Source of the DNA: Actinomycetota bacterium
GTDB taxonomy: Bacteria > Actinomycetota > Actinomycetes > Nanopelagicales > Nanopelagicaceae
Length of the DNA stretch: 6,316 nucleotides
Reading direction: 5' to 3'
NCBI GenBank assembly: GCA_947463335.1
Contig: CANHRF010000062.1
Location: 1-6,316, forward strand
Shown here: positions 1 to 6,316 of the stretch, piece by piece
Layout of the letters: every line of letters starts with the position of its first letter
Position numbering within the stretch: the first letter of the stretch is position 1
The notes under the pieces: generated by a model
The model's database searches: none
What the model saw: only the letters and a program-made list of their open reading frames with translations
What the model was told of the DNA's origin: nothing
Position numbers and translations under genes: made by a program

Positions 1-1598
1 ACCGGTACCGCACCAATCAAGCGTTTGGTGTATTCCTCACGTGGGCTCTTCAAGATCTGATCTCTTGTACCAACCTCAACCAAGCGACCATTTTGCATAA
101 CTGCAATTCGGTGCGACAGGATGTCTACGACTGCTAGGTCGTGAGTAATAAAGAGACAAGCGAACTTCAATTGATCTTGCAGGCTCTGCAAGAGTTCAAG
201 GAATCGAGCCTGCACTGAAACATCTAGCGCTGAAGTTGGCTCATCGGCAATCAATAAACTTGGCGTCAGCGCAAGAGCGCGAGCAATACCTACACGTTGG
301 CGCTGTCCACCAGAAAGCTCGTGCGGATAGCGATTTCGATAAGACCTTGGCAATTCAACGCTATCTAGCAGATCTTCAACGCGACGATCTAACTCAGCGC
401 CCTTCGCGTCACCAGAGAGAAGTAAAGGCTCTCCAATACTTTCGCCGATGGGAAGACGAGGATTTAAAGAGCTGCCGGGATCTTGAAAGACGATTCCAGT
501 AAATCTACGGATCTCGCGGAGTTCCTGCGAAGTAGGTTTCGAAATATCACGTCCAACGATTTCAATCTTTCCTTCAACTGCGGGAAGCAAGCCGATTGAG
601 GCGCGTCCAACAGTGGTCTTTCCAGAGCCTGATTCGCCTACTAGCCCAACGATCTCACCAGGGAATATTTCAAGACTGAAGTCGCTAACCGCGCGGAACG
701 CTGGAACGCGACCCTTCTTTGGATATTCAATAGAAACGTTCTGCAACTTAAGGACAGGCGGCAAGCCAACGAGTTCTGGCTTCAATTCACGAACCGCAAC
801 TGAGCCCAACTTCGGAACCGCAGCGAGGAGTTGTTGCGTATACGGATGCTGTGGGCGGTTGAAGATTTGATCAGAAGTTCCGTATTCAACGGTTAAGCCA
901 TCCTTCATAACCAAGATGTAATCAGCGAGATCCGCAACTACTCCCATATCGTGGGTAATTAACAGAATCGCAGAATTCAATTTATCGCGGAGATTACGAA
1001 TTAAGTCGAGAATTTCCGCCTGCACAGTCACATCGAGAGCAGTTGTTGGCTCATCTGCGACAAGCAAACCAGGATCGCAAGCAAGTGATTGAGCGATCAT
1101 TGCGCGTTGGCGCTGTCCACCAGAAAGTTGATGCGGGTACTTGTTAAATGATGCTTCTGGGTCAGGGATTTCCACCATCTTGATCAATTCGATCGCACGA
1201 GTCTTCGCTTCTTGCGGACCCATGTCGTAATGCGTGCGCAGCGTTTCAACTATCTGAAAACCAATTGTGTAGAGCGGATTTAACGCAGTCATTGGTTCCT
1301 GGAAGATGTAAGCAACATCAGCGCCACGAGTTTTGCGAAGCAGTGACTTCTTCGCCCCAACCATTTCAACGTCGTTCACTTTCACGCTTCCGGAGACGCG
1401 TGCATTAGAGGCTAAAAGGTCCATCAAGCCCATCGCGATTGATGTCTTTCCAGAGCCTGATTCACCGACAATGGCGAGAACCTTGCCTGCTTCTACATCA
1501 AAGTTCATATCAATCGCAGCTGGATACCAGACACCTTCGACCCAGAAGTCGATATTAAACTTGGATACCTGAAGGACCGGCTGGTTAGTTGTGCTCAT
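1..1598 (-). CDS. Fused double ABC ATPase of a peptide importer (OppD-OppF type), C-terminus cut by window edge
   Basis: Energises the peptide importer encoded beside it: a cytoplasmic protein with two ABC domains in one chain, matching separate OppD and OppF. 532 codons are visible from ATG at 1598 with no stop before the window edge; the last residues ([10 protein letters not shown]) are typical of the family's end, so probably only some 10-30 residues are missing. Domain 1: Walker A GESGSGKT at 45-52, Q-loop Q100, signature LSGGQRQ at 158-164, Walker B with DEP at 182-184, H-loop H216, then a short oligo_HPY-like tail ([15 protein letters not shown], 248-262). Domain 2: Walker A 321-328, Q372, signature 428-434, DEP 452-454, H486. 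All catalytic residues are present in both halves, so both sites should hydrolyse ATP. The Cys cluster found in the tail of some OppD/DppD proteins is absent. The start is supported by AGGAG at 1606-1610, 7 nt upstream. Peptide rather than other substrates is inferred from family and neighbours. Confidence 0.95.
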   Translation of the reverse strand, partial: MSTTNQPVLQVSKFNIDFWVEGVWYPAAIDMNFDVEAGKVLAIVGESGSGKTSIAMGLMDLLASNARVSGSVKVNDVEMVGAKKSLLRKTRGADVAYIFQEPMTALNPLYTIGFQIVETLRTHYDMGPQEAKTRAIELIKMVEIPDPEASFNKYPHQLSGGQRQRAMIAQSLACDPGLLVADEPTTALDVTVQAEILDLIRNLRDKLNSAILLITHDMGVVADLADYILVMKDGLTVEYGTSDQIFNRPQHPYTQQLLAAVPKLGSVAVRELKPELVGLPPVLKLQNVSIEYPKKGRVPAFRAVSDFSLEIFPGEIVGLVGESGSGKTTVGRASIGLLPAVEGKIEIVGRDISKPTSQELREIRRFTGIVFQDPGSSLNPRLPIGESIGEPLLLSGDAKGAELDRRVEDLLDSVELPRSYRNRYPHELSGGQRQRVGIARALALTPSLLIADEPTSALDVSVQARFLELLQSLQDQLKFACLFITHDLAVVDILSHRIAVMQNGRLVEVGTRDQILKSPREEYTKRLIGAVP

Positions 1599-1605
1599 TT
1601 TCTTT

Positions 1606-1610
1606 CTCCT
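1606..1610 (-). promoter_or_regulatory. Ribosome binding site of the double ATPase gene
   Basis: AGGAG on the minus strand, separated by 7 nt from ATG at 1598. This is a strong Shine-Dalgarno site, so the ATPase gene can initiate on its own and does not depend on ribosomes arriving from oppC, about 520 nt upstream. It lies in the 26-bp gap between the divergent starts of the ATPase and PH-domain genes. Confidence 0.8.
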
Positions 1611-1612
1611 GC

Positions 1613-1618
1613 AATACT
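1613..1618 (+). promoter_or_regulatory. Possible -10 element for a leaderless PH-domain transcript
   Basis: AATACT matches TATAAT at four of six positions and sits exactly 12 to 7 nt before the ATG at 1625, where a -10 box would lie if transcription began at the A of the start codon. No purine-rich Shine-Dalgarno sequence precedes that ATG, and leaderless mRNAs are common in Actinobacteria. A poor -35 candidate (TTGTGC, 1589-1594) lies 18 bp upstream, inside the first codons of the opposing ATPase gene. The site is weak on its own; the exact spacing and missing Shine-Dalgarno sequence are the argument. Confidence 0.35.
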
Positions 1619-1624
1619 TGACTG

Positions 1625-2119
1625 ATGGATGAAATCTTTAGACCCCGCAGTAACTTTGCTTGGGCAGGTACTTCTTACGTACTGATTACTCTCTTCGCCA
1701 TTAACAGTCTCTGGGTAGTTGAAGACAACCTGCAAATCCTTGGAGATTTGGCTGTTTGTATCTTTCTTAGCGCCCTTGTATACATTTTTTGGATCAAACC
1801 AAAACTTGTCCTGACCGCTGACGTGATCCAAGTCGTTAATCCATTTAAAACCGAGTCGATTGCCTACAGAGACGTACTGGATCTGGAAACTAAGTGGAGC
1901 CTGGCCATTGTTCACACTGGTGGCAAATGCAGAGTGTGGGTAGCCCCGGCGAGCGGAAAGCAAAAATGGGTTGCGGAGAAGAAATTTGGTTGGATTAGCG
2001 GAAACGCTACGACCGCTTCTTCTAACAACTCGGGAATGGAATCTATGAGTGCCAGCCTCGACAGTCTCAGTGGACAAGCCGCCTACATGATTCGCGAAAG
2101 AATTAAGCGTTTGCATTAA
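1625..2119 (+). CDS. PH-domain (bPH_6-like) small membrane protein
   Basis: A 164-residue protein with two predicted membrane helices (about 13-32 and 38-57, joined by a short acidic turn) followed by a small beta-rich cytoplasmic domain. Residues 58-110 run KPKLVLTADVIQVVNP, then IAYRDVLDLET, then CRVWVAPASGK: the strand pattern of actinobacterial bPH_6-type PH domains, which commonly sit on a two-helix anchor. The Ser/Asn-rich stretch at about 128-148 looks disordered, and the C-terminus is basic (RERIKRLH). The family's function is poorly known; no catalytic residues are expected. It is the only plus-strand gene here, facing against the importer operon: its start is 26 bp from the ATPase start and its TAA shares TTAA with the oppC stop. 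Start: TGA lies in frame at 1619-1621, so ATG 1625 is the first usable codon; no Shine-Dalgarno site precedes it. Codon choice differs from the neighbours (CTG-rich Leu; no TTA, CTA or TCA). Confidence 0.85.
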   Translation: MDEIFRPRSNFAWAGTSYVLITLFAINSLWVVEDNLQILGDLAVCIFLSALVYIFWIKPKLVLTADVIQVVNPFKTESIAYRDVLDLETKWSLAIVHTGGKCRVWVAPASGKQKWVAEKKFGWISGNATTASSNNSGMESMSASLDSLSGQAAYMIRERIKRLH

Positions 2120-3204
2120 GAACGAGCCTCGCTTGCTTCTTTAGCTTTCTTCCGATCCTTCACGGATATATGGCGACGCTGTCTTGGATCGAAGGCATCG
2201 CGCAAGCCGTCGCCGATGAAGTTAACGCAGAGAGCAATTGAAACGATGAGCGCACCCGGCCACCAAAAGAGCCAAGGGCTAATTCCAAAGCTTCCTTGGT
2301 ACTGGCTAATCAAAAGACCGAGGGAAACGTCAGGAGGGCGAACTCCGAAACCTAGATAACTTAGAGAAGTTTCCGCGAGGATTGCGCCAGACATCAGAAG
2401 AGTTCCGACCACAACAATAATTCCAACTGCATTTGGAAGAATATGCTTGAAGATAATTCGTCGATCCGATGCTCCAGCGACCCTTGCCGCATCAACGAAT
2501 TCACGTTCACGAAGAGTTAAGAACTCTGTTCTCACAAATCGCGCAAGGCCCATCCAGGCGAACAATCCGAGCATTACTGCCAGTGGAACAACGCCGAGAT
2601 TTCCGAATCTGAAACCAATCACAGCGCCAATAACAATGGTTGGAGTTACCAAGAACATGTCGGTGAGTCTCATTAGGACTGCATCAGTAATTCCACCAAA
2701 GTATCCGGCGATTGCTCCGATGATGGTGCCGATAACAATTCCCAATATTCCGACAATGAACATAACCATGATTGATTGTTGTGCGCCACGCATCACCAAC
2801 GAGAAGTAATCAATACCAATAATGTCCATTCCAAATGGGTGTGCACCAAATTGAATTCCATCACCATCTAGAAATGGGGGAGCTAGATCAAGCGTTGGAC
2901 AACCTGTGATTCCACCATTACAAGTGCTGGCTAGAGCACCTTCAGGATCAATCTGATCAATCTTGTATGGCCACCATCCAGGAATAGAAGCCTTGAACTT
3001 TCCGAAGCCAATGTTTATTCCGAGCGAGGTGTAGACAATAACGATAATTGCAATGAGAGTGATCAGCGATGACATCGCGGCTTTATGCTTGATAAAGCGC
3101 TTGATAATGATTTGTCGCTGACTTAAGCCTTCAGTCTCTTTGTTCTCAATGCTATTTTCGTTCTTCTCAGAAGTTGAAATAGTGGATTTCTCGTTTTGGT
3201 CCAT
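2116..3204 (-). CDS. oppC: Peptide ABC importer permease, OppC type
   Basis: One of the two membrane subunits forming the peptide channel, 362 residues. A charged cytoplasmic N-terminal tail (1-41) is followed by TM1 (about 45-61), an extracellular stretch (62-125), then HPFGMDIIGIDYFS (122-135), the family's HPxGTDxxGRD-like motif with the usual Arg replaced by Ile131. Further TMs follow at about 146-167, 190-220, 260-282 and 311-330. The EAA loop that contacts the ATPase lies at about 235-258 (EFVDAARVAGAS then ILPN). The extracellular stretch contains C95 and C102 (CNGGITGC), possibly a disulphide. It ends with a basic tail. It follows oppB by 6 bp, and AGGAAG at 3214-3219 within the last oppB codons supplies ribosome binding, so translation is probably coupled. 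Its TAA shares TTAA with the stop of the convergent PH-domain gene. Family assignment is firm; oligopeptide versus dipeptide substrate cannot be told from sequence. Confidence 0.95.
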   Translation of the reverse strand: MDQNEKSTISTSEKNENSIENKETEGLSQRQIIIKRFIKHKAAMSSLITLIAIIVIVYTSLGINIGFGKFKASIPGWWPYKIDQIDPEGALASTCNGGITGCPTLDLAPPFLDGDGIQFGAHPFGMDIIGIDYFSLVMRGAQQSIMVMFIVGILGIVIGTIIGAIAGYFGGITDAVLMRLTDMFLVTPTIVIGAVIGFRFGNLGVVPLAVMLGLFAWMGLARFVRTEFLTLREREFVDAARVAGASDRRIIFKHILPNAVGIIVVVGTLLMSGAILAETSLSYLGFGVRPPDVSLGLLISQYQGSFGISPWLFWWPGALIVSIALCVNFIGDGLRDAFDPRQRRHISVKDRKKAKEASEARS

Positions 3205-3210
3205 CTTCGC

Positions 3211-4758
3211 CTACTTCCTGATTCGAATTCTAGGGTCAACGACGCCATATAAAAGATCGGCGACAAAGTTAGCTAACACAGTCAAGGTTGCGGAGATAAT
3301 GAAGACGCCCATAAAGAGATTTAAGTCGTAGCCTCTCAGCGCGTCATTGAACAACTGACCCATGCCTTTCCAGGCAAAGACTCCTTCGGTAATAATCGCG
3401 CCGCCCAGCAGGCCGGCGAAGTCATTAACGAGAATCGTTGTTAATGGGAGCATTGCGTTACGCATGCCGTGGCGAACGATTACCGTGCGCTCAGTTAAGC
3501 CCTTAGCACGCGCAGTGCGGATGTAATCCATATTTAAGACTTCTAGCAAACTGCCGCGTGAGAAGCGCACATATCCAGCAAATGAAATGAGCGTCAAAGC
3601 GATAGTAGGGAGAACAAGGTGTACTGCAGTATCCAGTCCAGAGATCCAGAAGTTATCTAGCTGCTCCTGCGTCAAAAGATCGTTCGCTTGCCCAAGCGTT
3701 GGCACAGGTCTTCCACTAACAGCATCTGATGTCATATACGCTGCAAATTCGCTCATAAAGCGATCCACGATAATTGGTGCCGTAGATAACAATGCGGTGA
3801 AAAGTCCTATTCGCGTATAAACGCGTCGATCGATGTTGCTTACGAAATAGCCGATAGCGCTGCCGACTGAGACAGTGATTGCAAAAATCCCAAAGACATT
3901 TACTAGCGAAGCATCTGCTGACATGAGAGTCTGCAGTGGATAGTAAAGGAGCGCAATGGCTAACGCTGTGCCAAATCCAGCAATGCGGCCTTTTTTACTA
4001 TCTAGCCCAGATATCAATTGAATGACAATTGCGGCATTGCAAAGCGCAAGAAAACCAACACCGAAGATGCCGAGCGATGGCTCAATAAACCATTGGGTAG
4101 CGCTAGCGAATGAGAGTAACGCGGCGGCAAAGATCGCAGCACCTGCGAAAACAGAGAAGAATTGTGATCTAGCGCCACCAACAAAGCCAGCCGCGATGAA
4201 GCCGAAGGTTGACGCAAATAAGAATATGGCAAGCGGCGGAATCGTGGGATTGGCTAAGAAGTCATTGAACTGGATAGCCATAAACTCTTTGAGAAGTACG
4301 GCGACCCAGAAAATAGGAAGAGAGAAGAGTAGAAACGAAACAAATGTCATTGAATAATCAAAGCGGCTGTATTGGCGAATCGCTGTAATCATTCCGACAG
4401 AGATTCCTAGAACTATGGCAAGAAATGTAGCCGTGATTACTAGCTTGATTGTTACTGGGATTGCTTGAGCGAGGAGATCGATAACCGGAATACCTTCCCG
4501 GGACAATCCCATCTCAAAATCTCCCCATAAGCCTTTAATGATTCCTCTCAGCCAAGAGAAGTATCTAATTGGTGGCGGTACATCGAGTTGTAGCTCTCGA
4601 GTCAACTGAAGGATCAGATATTCCTTGTTTTCGGCGGTGCTTTCTCCAAAACCATCAAGAGGGTCCGAGGAGTATGCCTGAAGGTTATAGGCGAGGAAAC
4701 TCGATCCAAAAACAATGACAAACATCATGCCAAGACGTCTCAATACATACTGAAACAT
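3211..4758 (-). CDS. oppB: Peptide ABC importer permease, OppB type, with a large extra membrane insertion
   Basis: The second channel subunit of the importer. Canonical parts are clear: N-terminal TM1 (about 8-28), extracellular region with DVPPPIRYFSWL (59-70) and GLWGDFEMGLS (76-86), TM2 (about 101-123), TM3 (about 137-157), TM4 beginning HLVLPTIALTL (380-390), and the EAA loop DYIRTARAKGL to RNAMLP at 411-438 that docks on the ATPase, then TM5 and TM6, ending GVVDPRIRIRK. At 515 residues it is far longer than the usual 305-340. The excess lies between TM3 and TM4 (about 168-372) and holds about six hydrophobic segments near 174-194, 199-218, 229-250, 258-276, 284-305 and 315-333. An even number keeps the later helices in normal orientation. 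The start at ATG 4758 is supported by AGGA 6 nt upstream; an out-of-frame ATG at 4765 has no site. It is probably co-transcribed with oppC. Confidence 0.95.
   Translation of the reverse strand: MFQYVLRRLGMMFVIVFGSSFLAYNLQAYSSDPLDGFGESTAENKEYLILQLTRELQLDVPPPIRYFSWLRGIIKGLWGDFEMGLSREGIPVIDLLAQAIPVTIKLVITATFLAIVLGISVGMITAIRQYSRFDYSMTFVSFLLFSLPIFWVAVLLKEFMAIQFNDFLANPTIPPLAIFLFASTFGFIAAGFVGGARSQFFSVFAGAAIFAAALLSFASATQWFIEPSLGIFGVGFLALCNAAIVIQLISGLDSKKGRIAGFGTALAIALLYYPLQTLMSADASLVNVFGIFAITVSVGSAIGYFVSNIDRRVYTRIGLFTALLSTAPIIVDRFMSEFAAYMTSDAVSGRPVPTLGQANDLLTQEQLDNFWISGLDTAVHLVLPTIALTLISFAGYVRFSRGSLLEVLNMDYIRTARAKGLTERTVIVRHGMRNAMLPLTTILVNDFAGLLGGAIITEGVFAWKGMGQLFNDALRGYDLNLFMGVFIISATLTVLANFVADLLYGVVDPRIRIRK
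3214..3219 (-). promoter_or_regulatory. Ribosome binding site of oppC, inside the end of oppB
   Basis: AGGAAG on the minus strand, 9 nt before the oppC ATG at 3204. The same six bases are the last two sense codons of oppB (Arg-Lys), followed directly by its TAG stop. This arrangement ties oppC initiation to termination on oppB and favours balanced amounts of the two permease subunits. Confidence 0.7.
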
Positions 4759-4764
4759 AGGTCA

Positions 4765-4768
4765 TCCT
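4765..4768 (-). promoter_or_regulatory. Ribosome binding site of oppB
   Basis: AGGA on the minus strand, separated by 6 nt from ATG at 4758. It decides between two nearby ATG codons: the one at 4763-4765 abuts the AGG and opens only a 26-codon out-of-frame stretch, while 4758 has correct spacing and starts the conserved permease frame. Confidence 0.6.
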
Positions 4769-4796
4769 AACTTTAGTTTGTCGAAAATAAGTAGCA

Positions 4797-4802
4797 ATTG
4801 TA
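4797..4802 (-). promoter_or_regulatory. Possible -10 element of an internal promoter for oppB-oppC
   Basis: TACAAT matches TATAAT at five of six positions, between the terminator hairpin and oppB. Initiation about 7 nt downstream would give a leader of roughly 30 nt containing the oppB ribosome binding site. The matching -35 position (CTCAAA, 17 bp upstream) is poor. An internal promoter would make sense if the hairpin stops most transcripts from the binding-protein gene, but AT-rich intergenic DNA often yields such hexamers. Confidence 0.35.
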
Positions 4803-4839
4803 AAACATAAAAGAAGTGGTTTGAGCCTAGCACTGTAAA

Positions 4840-4877
4840 AAAGAACTGGGATGTCTTTTCAGACATCCCAGTTCTTT
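4840..4877 (-). terminator. Intrinsic terminator hairpin after the binding-protein gene
   Basis: A perfect 17-bp inverted repeat (arms 4840-4856 and 4861-4877, core AACTGGGATGTC) with a 4-nt loop, beginning 24 nt after the binding-protein stop. On the minus strand the stem runs into TTTTTT at 4837-4842, partly within the stem base, as in intrinsic terminators. The other side is also T-rich on the plus strand, so it could work in both directions, though no plus-strand gene feeds it here. Placed between the binding-protein gene and oppB, it probably terminates part of the transcripts and protects the upstream mRNA's 3' end, giving an excess of binding protein over permease. Confidence 0.85.
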
Positions 4878-4901
4878 ATTTTTTACTTATTTTTTAATCG
4901 G

Positions 4902-6316
4902 TTAGTACGACCACTGGAAGTAGTTCCAAGTGATGTTATTTCCGACTGGAGCAGGCTTGATGTTCTTCAAGTCCTTGTTGTAAGCAGTGATGATTGGTCC
5001 TGCATAGAGTGGTAGACCCCATGCATTTGCAACGATGATCTTGTCAGCAGCCAATCGCTTAGCAGTGATCTCCTTTGGAGTCAGGATGTCACTTTCTAGG
5101 CTCTTGAGAATTGCATCAAGAGCTGAATCGCTCCAACCCCAAGCGTTGTTTACGCCATCTGTCTTGTATGTATCTGTAGATGCAGACTGTGACAGTGAGC
5201 TGATGCTGAAGCCGTGTACAACTACGTCGTACTTAGAGCTGTAGTTGATGTCGTTTGCGAAGATGCTTGGGAACAAGACGATTTCAGTAGCGAAACCAGC
5301 CTTAGCAGTCTCCGCCTTTGTCAACGCTGCAAGAGCGTTACGAAGTACGGTATCTGAAGTTAGGTACTTAATAGGTACCACTGGATTTGTAGCTGTTGCA
5401 GCTGGGTAGTACTTCTGCACTAGCTTCAAAGCCTGAGCTGTGCGCTCAGCCTGTGTTCCCTTTGTGTAGATATCAACTCCGGAGCTCTTGGTGATTGTGT
5501 TGTATGCCGGTGTTCCTTGGAACACGAATTGTGTGTTCATAGAAGTTGCATCGGACTTAACAGGTGCGATGAGTGTTGAAACCATCTGCTCACGAGGTGT
5601 AGCTAGAAGGTACGCCTTGCGGAGATCCTTTGCGCGTTGTGAGTTACCTGCGAATGGACCTGTGTATTGATCATCAAATCCGTATGCAGTATCTGTACGA
5701 AGGTGGAAGATTGAGTAGCTGCCACCGACGTTGATCGATGTCTTCACATTTGTCATTCCTGCCAAAGTGATCTTGTCAGCACCCGTTGGGTTTGTGTTGT
5801 ACAAGATATCGATATCACCATTGCGCAGCGCTTGAGTCTGTGCAGTGTTGTCGTTGATTACCTTGATAACAACTGTCTTGATTGGGTTCTTTGTAGCCAT
5901 CGCTGGACCTGATGAGTACTTAGGGTTGCGAACCAAGGTCATTGAATTTCCAAATGTGTACTTGGAGATAATGAAACCACCGTTGCTGATTAGAAGCAGT
6001 GGGTTGGTGTCTTTGTCAACCTTGTTTACGTTATATCCGGTTGTCCAAACTGCACCGATCTTCTTGAGATTCGCTGAGTTCTTGGATGTGAAATCCTTGA
6101 GGAACTTAGCCTTTGCAGCAGCATTTACTGAAGCGCTCTGTAGGCCCTTCTTGCCATCTGCCATAAGTGATAGTGCGTGAACTGGTGATGGTCCAGGGGC
6201 TAGAAGCTCCCAGTCTGGAAGTGGCTTGCTGTACTTAACAGTTAGAACCATGTTGCCGTTGCTGAGCTTTGGCTCACCAACAACATTGTCATCGTACGCT
6301 CCACCGTAACCAAGGC
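4902..6316 (-). CDS. Extracellular solute-binding protein, family 5 (peptide-binding, OppA/DppA type), N-terminus outside the window
   Basis: The binding protein that captures the substrate and delivers it to OppB/OppC. 470 residues are visible with the frame open at the window edge, so the methionine at 6251 is internal: the 21 residues before it continue the fold. Family members are usually 530-600 residues, so the signal peptide (or lipobox) and first lobe segment are probably missing. SBP_bac_5 hallmarks, numbered from the first visible residue: SKPLPDWELLAPGPSPVHAL (29-48), NGGFIISKYTFGNSMTLVRN (111-130), ALRNGDIDIL (162-171), RKAYLLATPREQMV (232-245), and the end GLPLYAGP to NITWNYFQWSY. 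No Cys is visible. Lys codons look mostly AAG, in keeping with high expression. A strong hairpin follows its stop, then oppB, placing it first of the visible importer genes. Peptide is the likely ligand from family and operon; the pocket does not let me name it. Confidence 0.93.
   Translation of the reverse strand, partial: LGYGGAYDDNVVGEPKLSNGNMVLTVKYSKPLPDWELLAPGPSPVHALSLMADGKKGLQSASVNAAAKAKFLKDFTSKNSANLKKIGAVWTTGYNVNKVDKDTNPLLLISNGGFIISKYTFGNSMTLVRNPKYSSGPAMATKNPIKTVVIKVINDNTAQTQALRNGDIDILYNTNPTGADKITLAGMTNVKTSINVGGSYSIFHLRTDTAYGFDDQYTGPFAGNSQRAKDLRKAYLLATPREQMVSTLIAPVKSDATSMNTQFVFQGTPAYNTITKSSGVDIYTKGTQAERTAQALKLVQKYYPAATATNPVVPIKYLTSDTVLRNALAALTKAETAKAGFATEIVLFPSIFANDINYSSKYDVVVHGFSISSLSQSASTDTYKTDGVNNAWGWSDSALDAILKSLESDILTPKEITAKRLAADKIIVANAWGLPLYAGPIITAYNKDLKNIKPAPVGNNITWNYFQWSY

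Larger units (their letters stand above)
1595..2116 (-). other. Open antisense frame opposite the PH-domain gene, joined to oppC and the ATPase gene by overlapping start/stop codons
   Basis: 173 codons from ATG at 2116 to TGA at 1595-1597, in exactly the codon register of the plus-strand gene, so each codon is the reverse complement of a sense codon. Its ATG overlaps the oppC stop (TAATG) and its stop overlaps the ATPase start (ATGA), junctions usual for translationally coupled operon genes. A weak GAGG lies 10 nt before the ATG. The predicted peptide has no membrane segment, motif or family that I recognise and reads like the shadow of the PH gene; I do not call it a protein-coding gene. It is listed because it lies on the operon transcript and its openness is not expected from codon use in the ATPase gene. 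Confidence 0.25.

Noticed and set aside
236..870. Plus-strand open frames across the ATPase gene, and similar ones across oppB, oppC and the binding-protein gene
   Set aside because: They lie opposite strongly conserved coding sequence, have no recognisable motifs or convincing ribosome binding sites, and are best explained as shadows.
1595..2116. Minus-strand 173-codon frame as an ordinary operon gene in place of the PH gene
   Set aside because: Its product has no recognisable motif or membrane segment, whereas the plus-strand product has a two-helix anchor and clear PH-like strand motifs. The frame is reported only as an unusual antisense feature.
4681..4765. Upstream ATG at 4765 as the start of oppB or of a leader peptide
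   Set aside because: It is out of frame with the permease, directly abuts the AGG so lacks spacing, and ends after 26 codons with no leader-peptide character such as a run of regulatory codons.
4771..4797. TTGCTA/TAAAGT pair (minus strand, 16-bp spacing) as the oppB promoter
   Set aside because: Transcription would begin within or next to the ribosome binding site, leaving about 8 nt before the start codon; the TACAAT box gives a more sensible leader.
4840..4877. Perfect inverted repeat as an insertion-sequence end or operator
   Set aside because: It is a single hairpin with a 4-nt loop and flanking T-tract just after a stop codon, which is explained by a terminator; no transposase or target duplication is present.
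6249..6251. Methionine codon as the start of the binding-protein gene
   Set aside because: The frame stays open upstream to the window edge and the residues before it fit the family, while this Met would fall in the middle of the fold and leave no signal peptide.

Overview
The window carries most of one oligopeptide/dipeptide-type ABC importer operon on the minus strand (read from right to left), with one unrelated-looking small gene embedded in it on the plus strand. Fused dual-ATPase importer components, a PH-like (bPH_6-type) membrane protein and a moderate GC content (roughly mid-40s percent by eye, not computed) suggest an actinobacterium of the low-GC, small-genome kind, such as the freshwater acI/Nanopelagicales group. 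The phylum is a fairly confident inference; the order is a guess.

Layout from right to left on the minus strand: (1) a family 5 extracellular solute-binding protein, cut at its N-terminus by the window edge (4902-6316); (2) a 143-bp intergenic gap with a perfect 17-bp-stem terminator hairpin and a possible promoter for the next gene; (3) an OppB-type permease of 515 residues (3211-4758), unusually long because of about 200 extra residues with about six predicted membrane segments between canonical TM3 and TM4; (4) an OppC-type permease (2116-3204), 6 bp downstream and with its ribosome binding site inside the end of oppB; (5) a plus-strand gene for a 164-residue PH-domain membrane protein (1625-2119), facing against the operon; (6) a fused OppD-OppF type double ATPase (1-1598), cut a little before its C-terminus.

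The four minus-strand genes make a complete importer: the binding protein captures peptide outside the membrane, OppB/OppC form the channel, and the double ATPase supplies both nucleotide-binding sites. The hairpin after the binding-protein gene probably lets it be expressed above the membrane components.

The most unusual spot is the PH-domain gene. It fits between oppC and the ATPase gene with a 4-bp convergent stop-codon overlap on one side and a 26-bp divergent gap on the other. The strand opposite it is fully open in the same codon register, from a TAATG junction with oppC to an ATGA junction with the ATPase gene. No RNA gene, CRISPR array, insertion sequence or phage feature was seen. 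There is no gene-free stretch longer than 143 bp.
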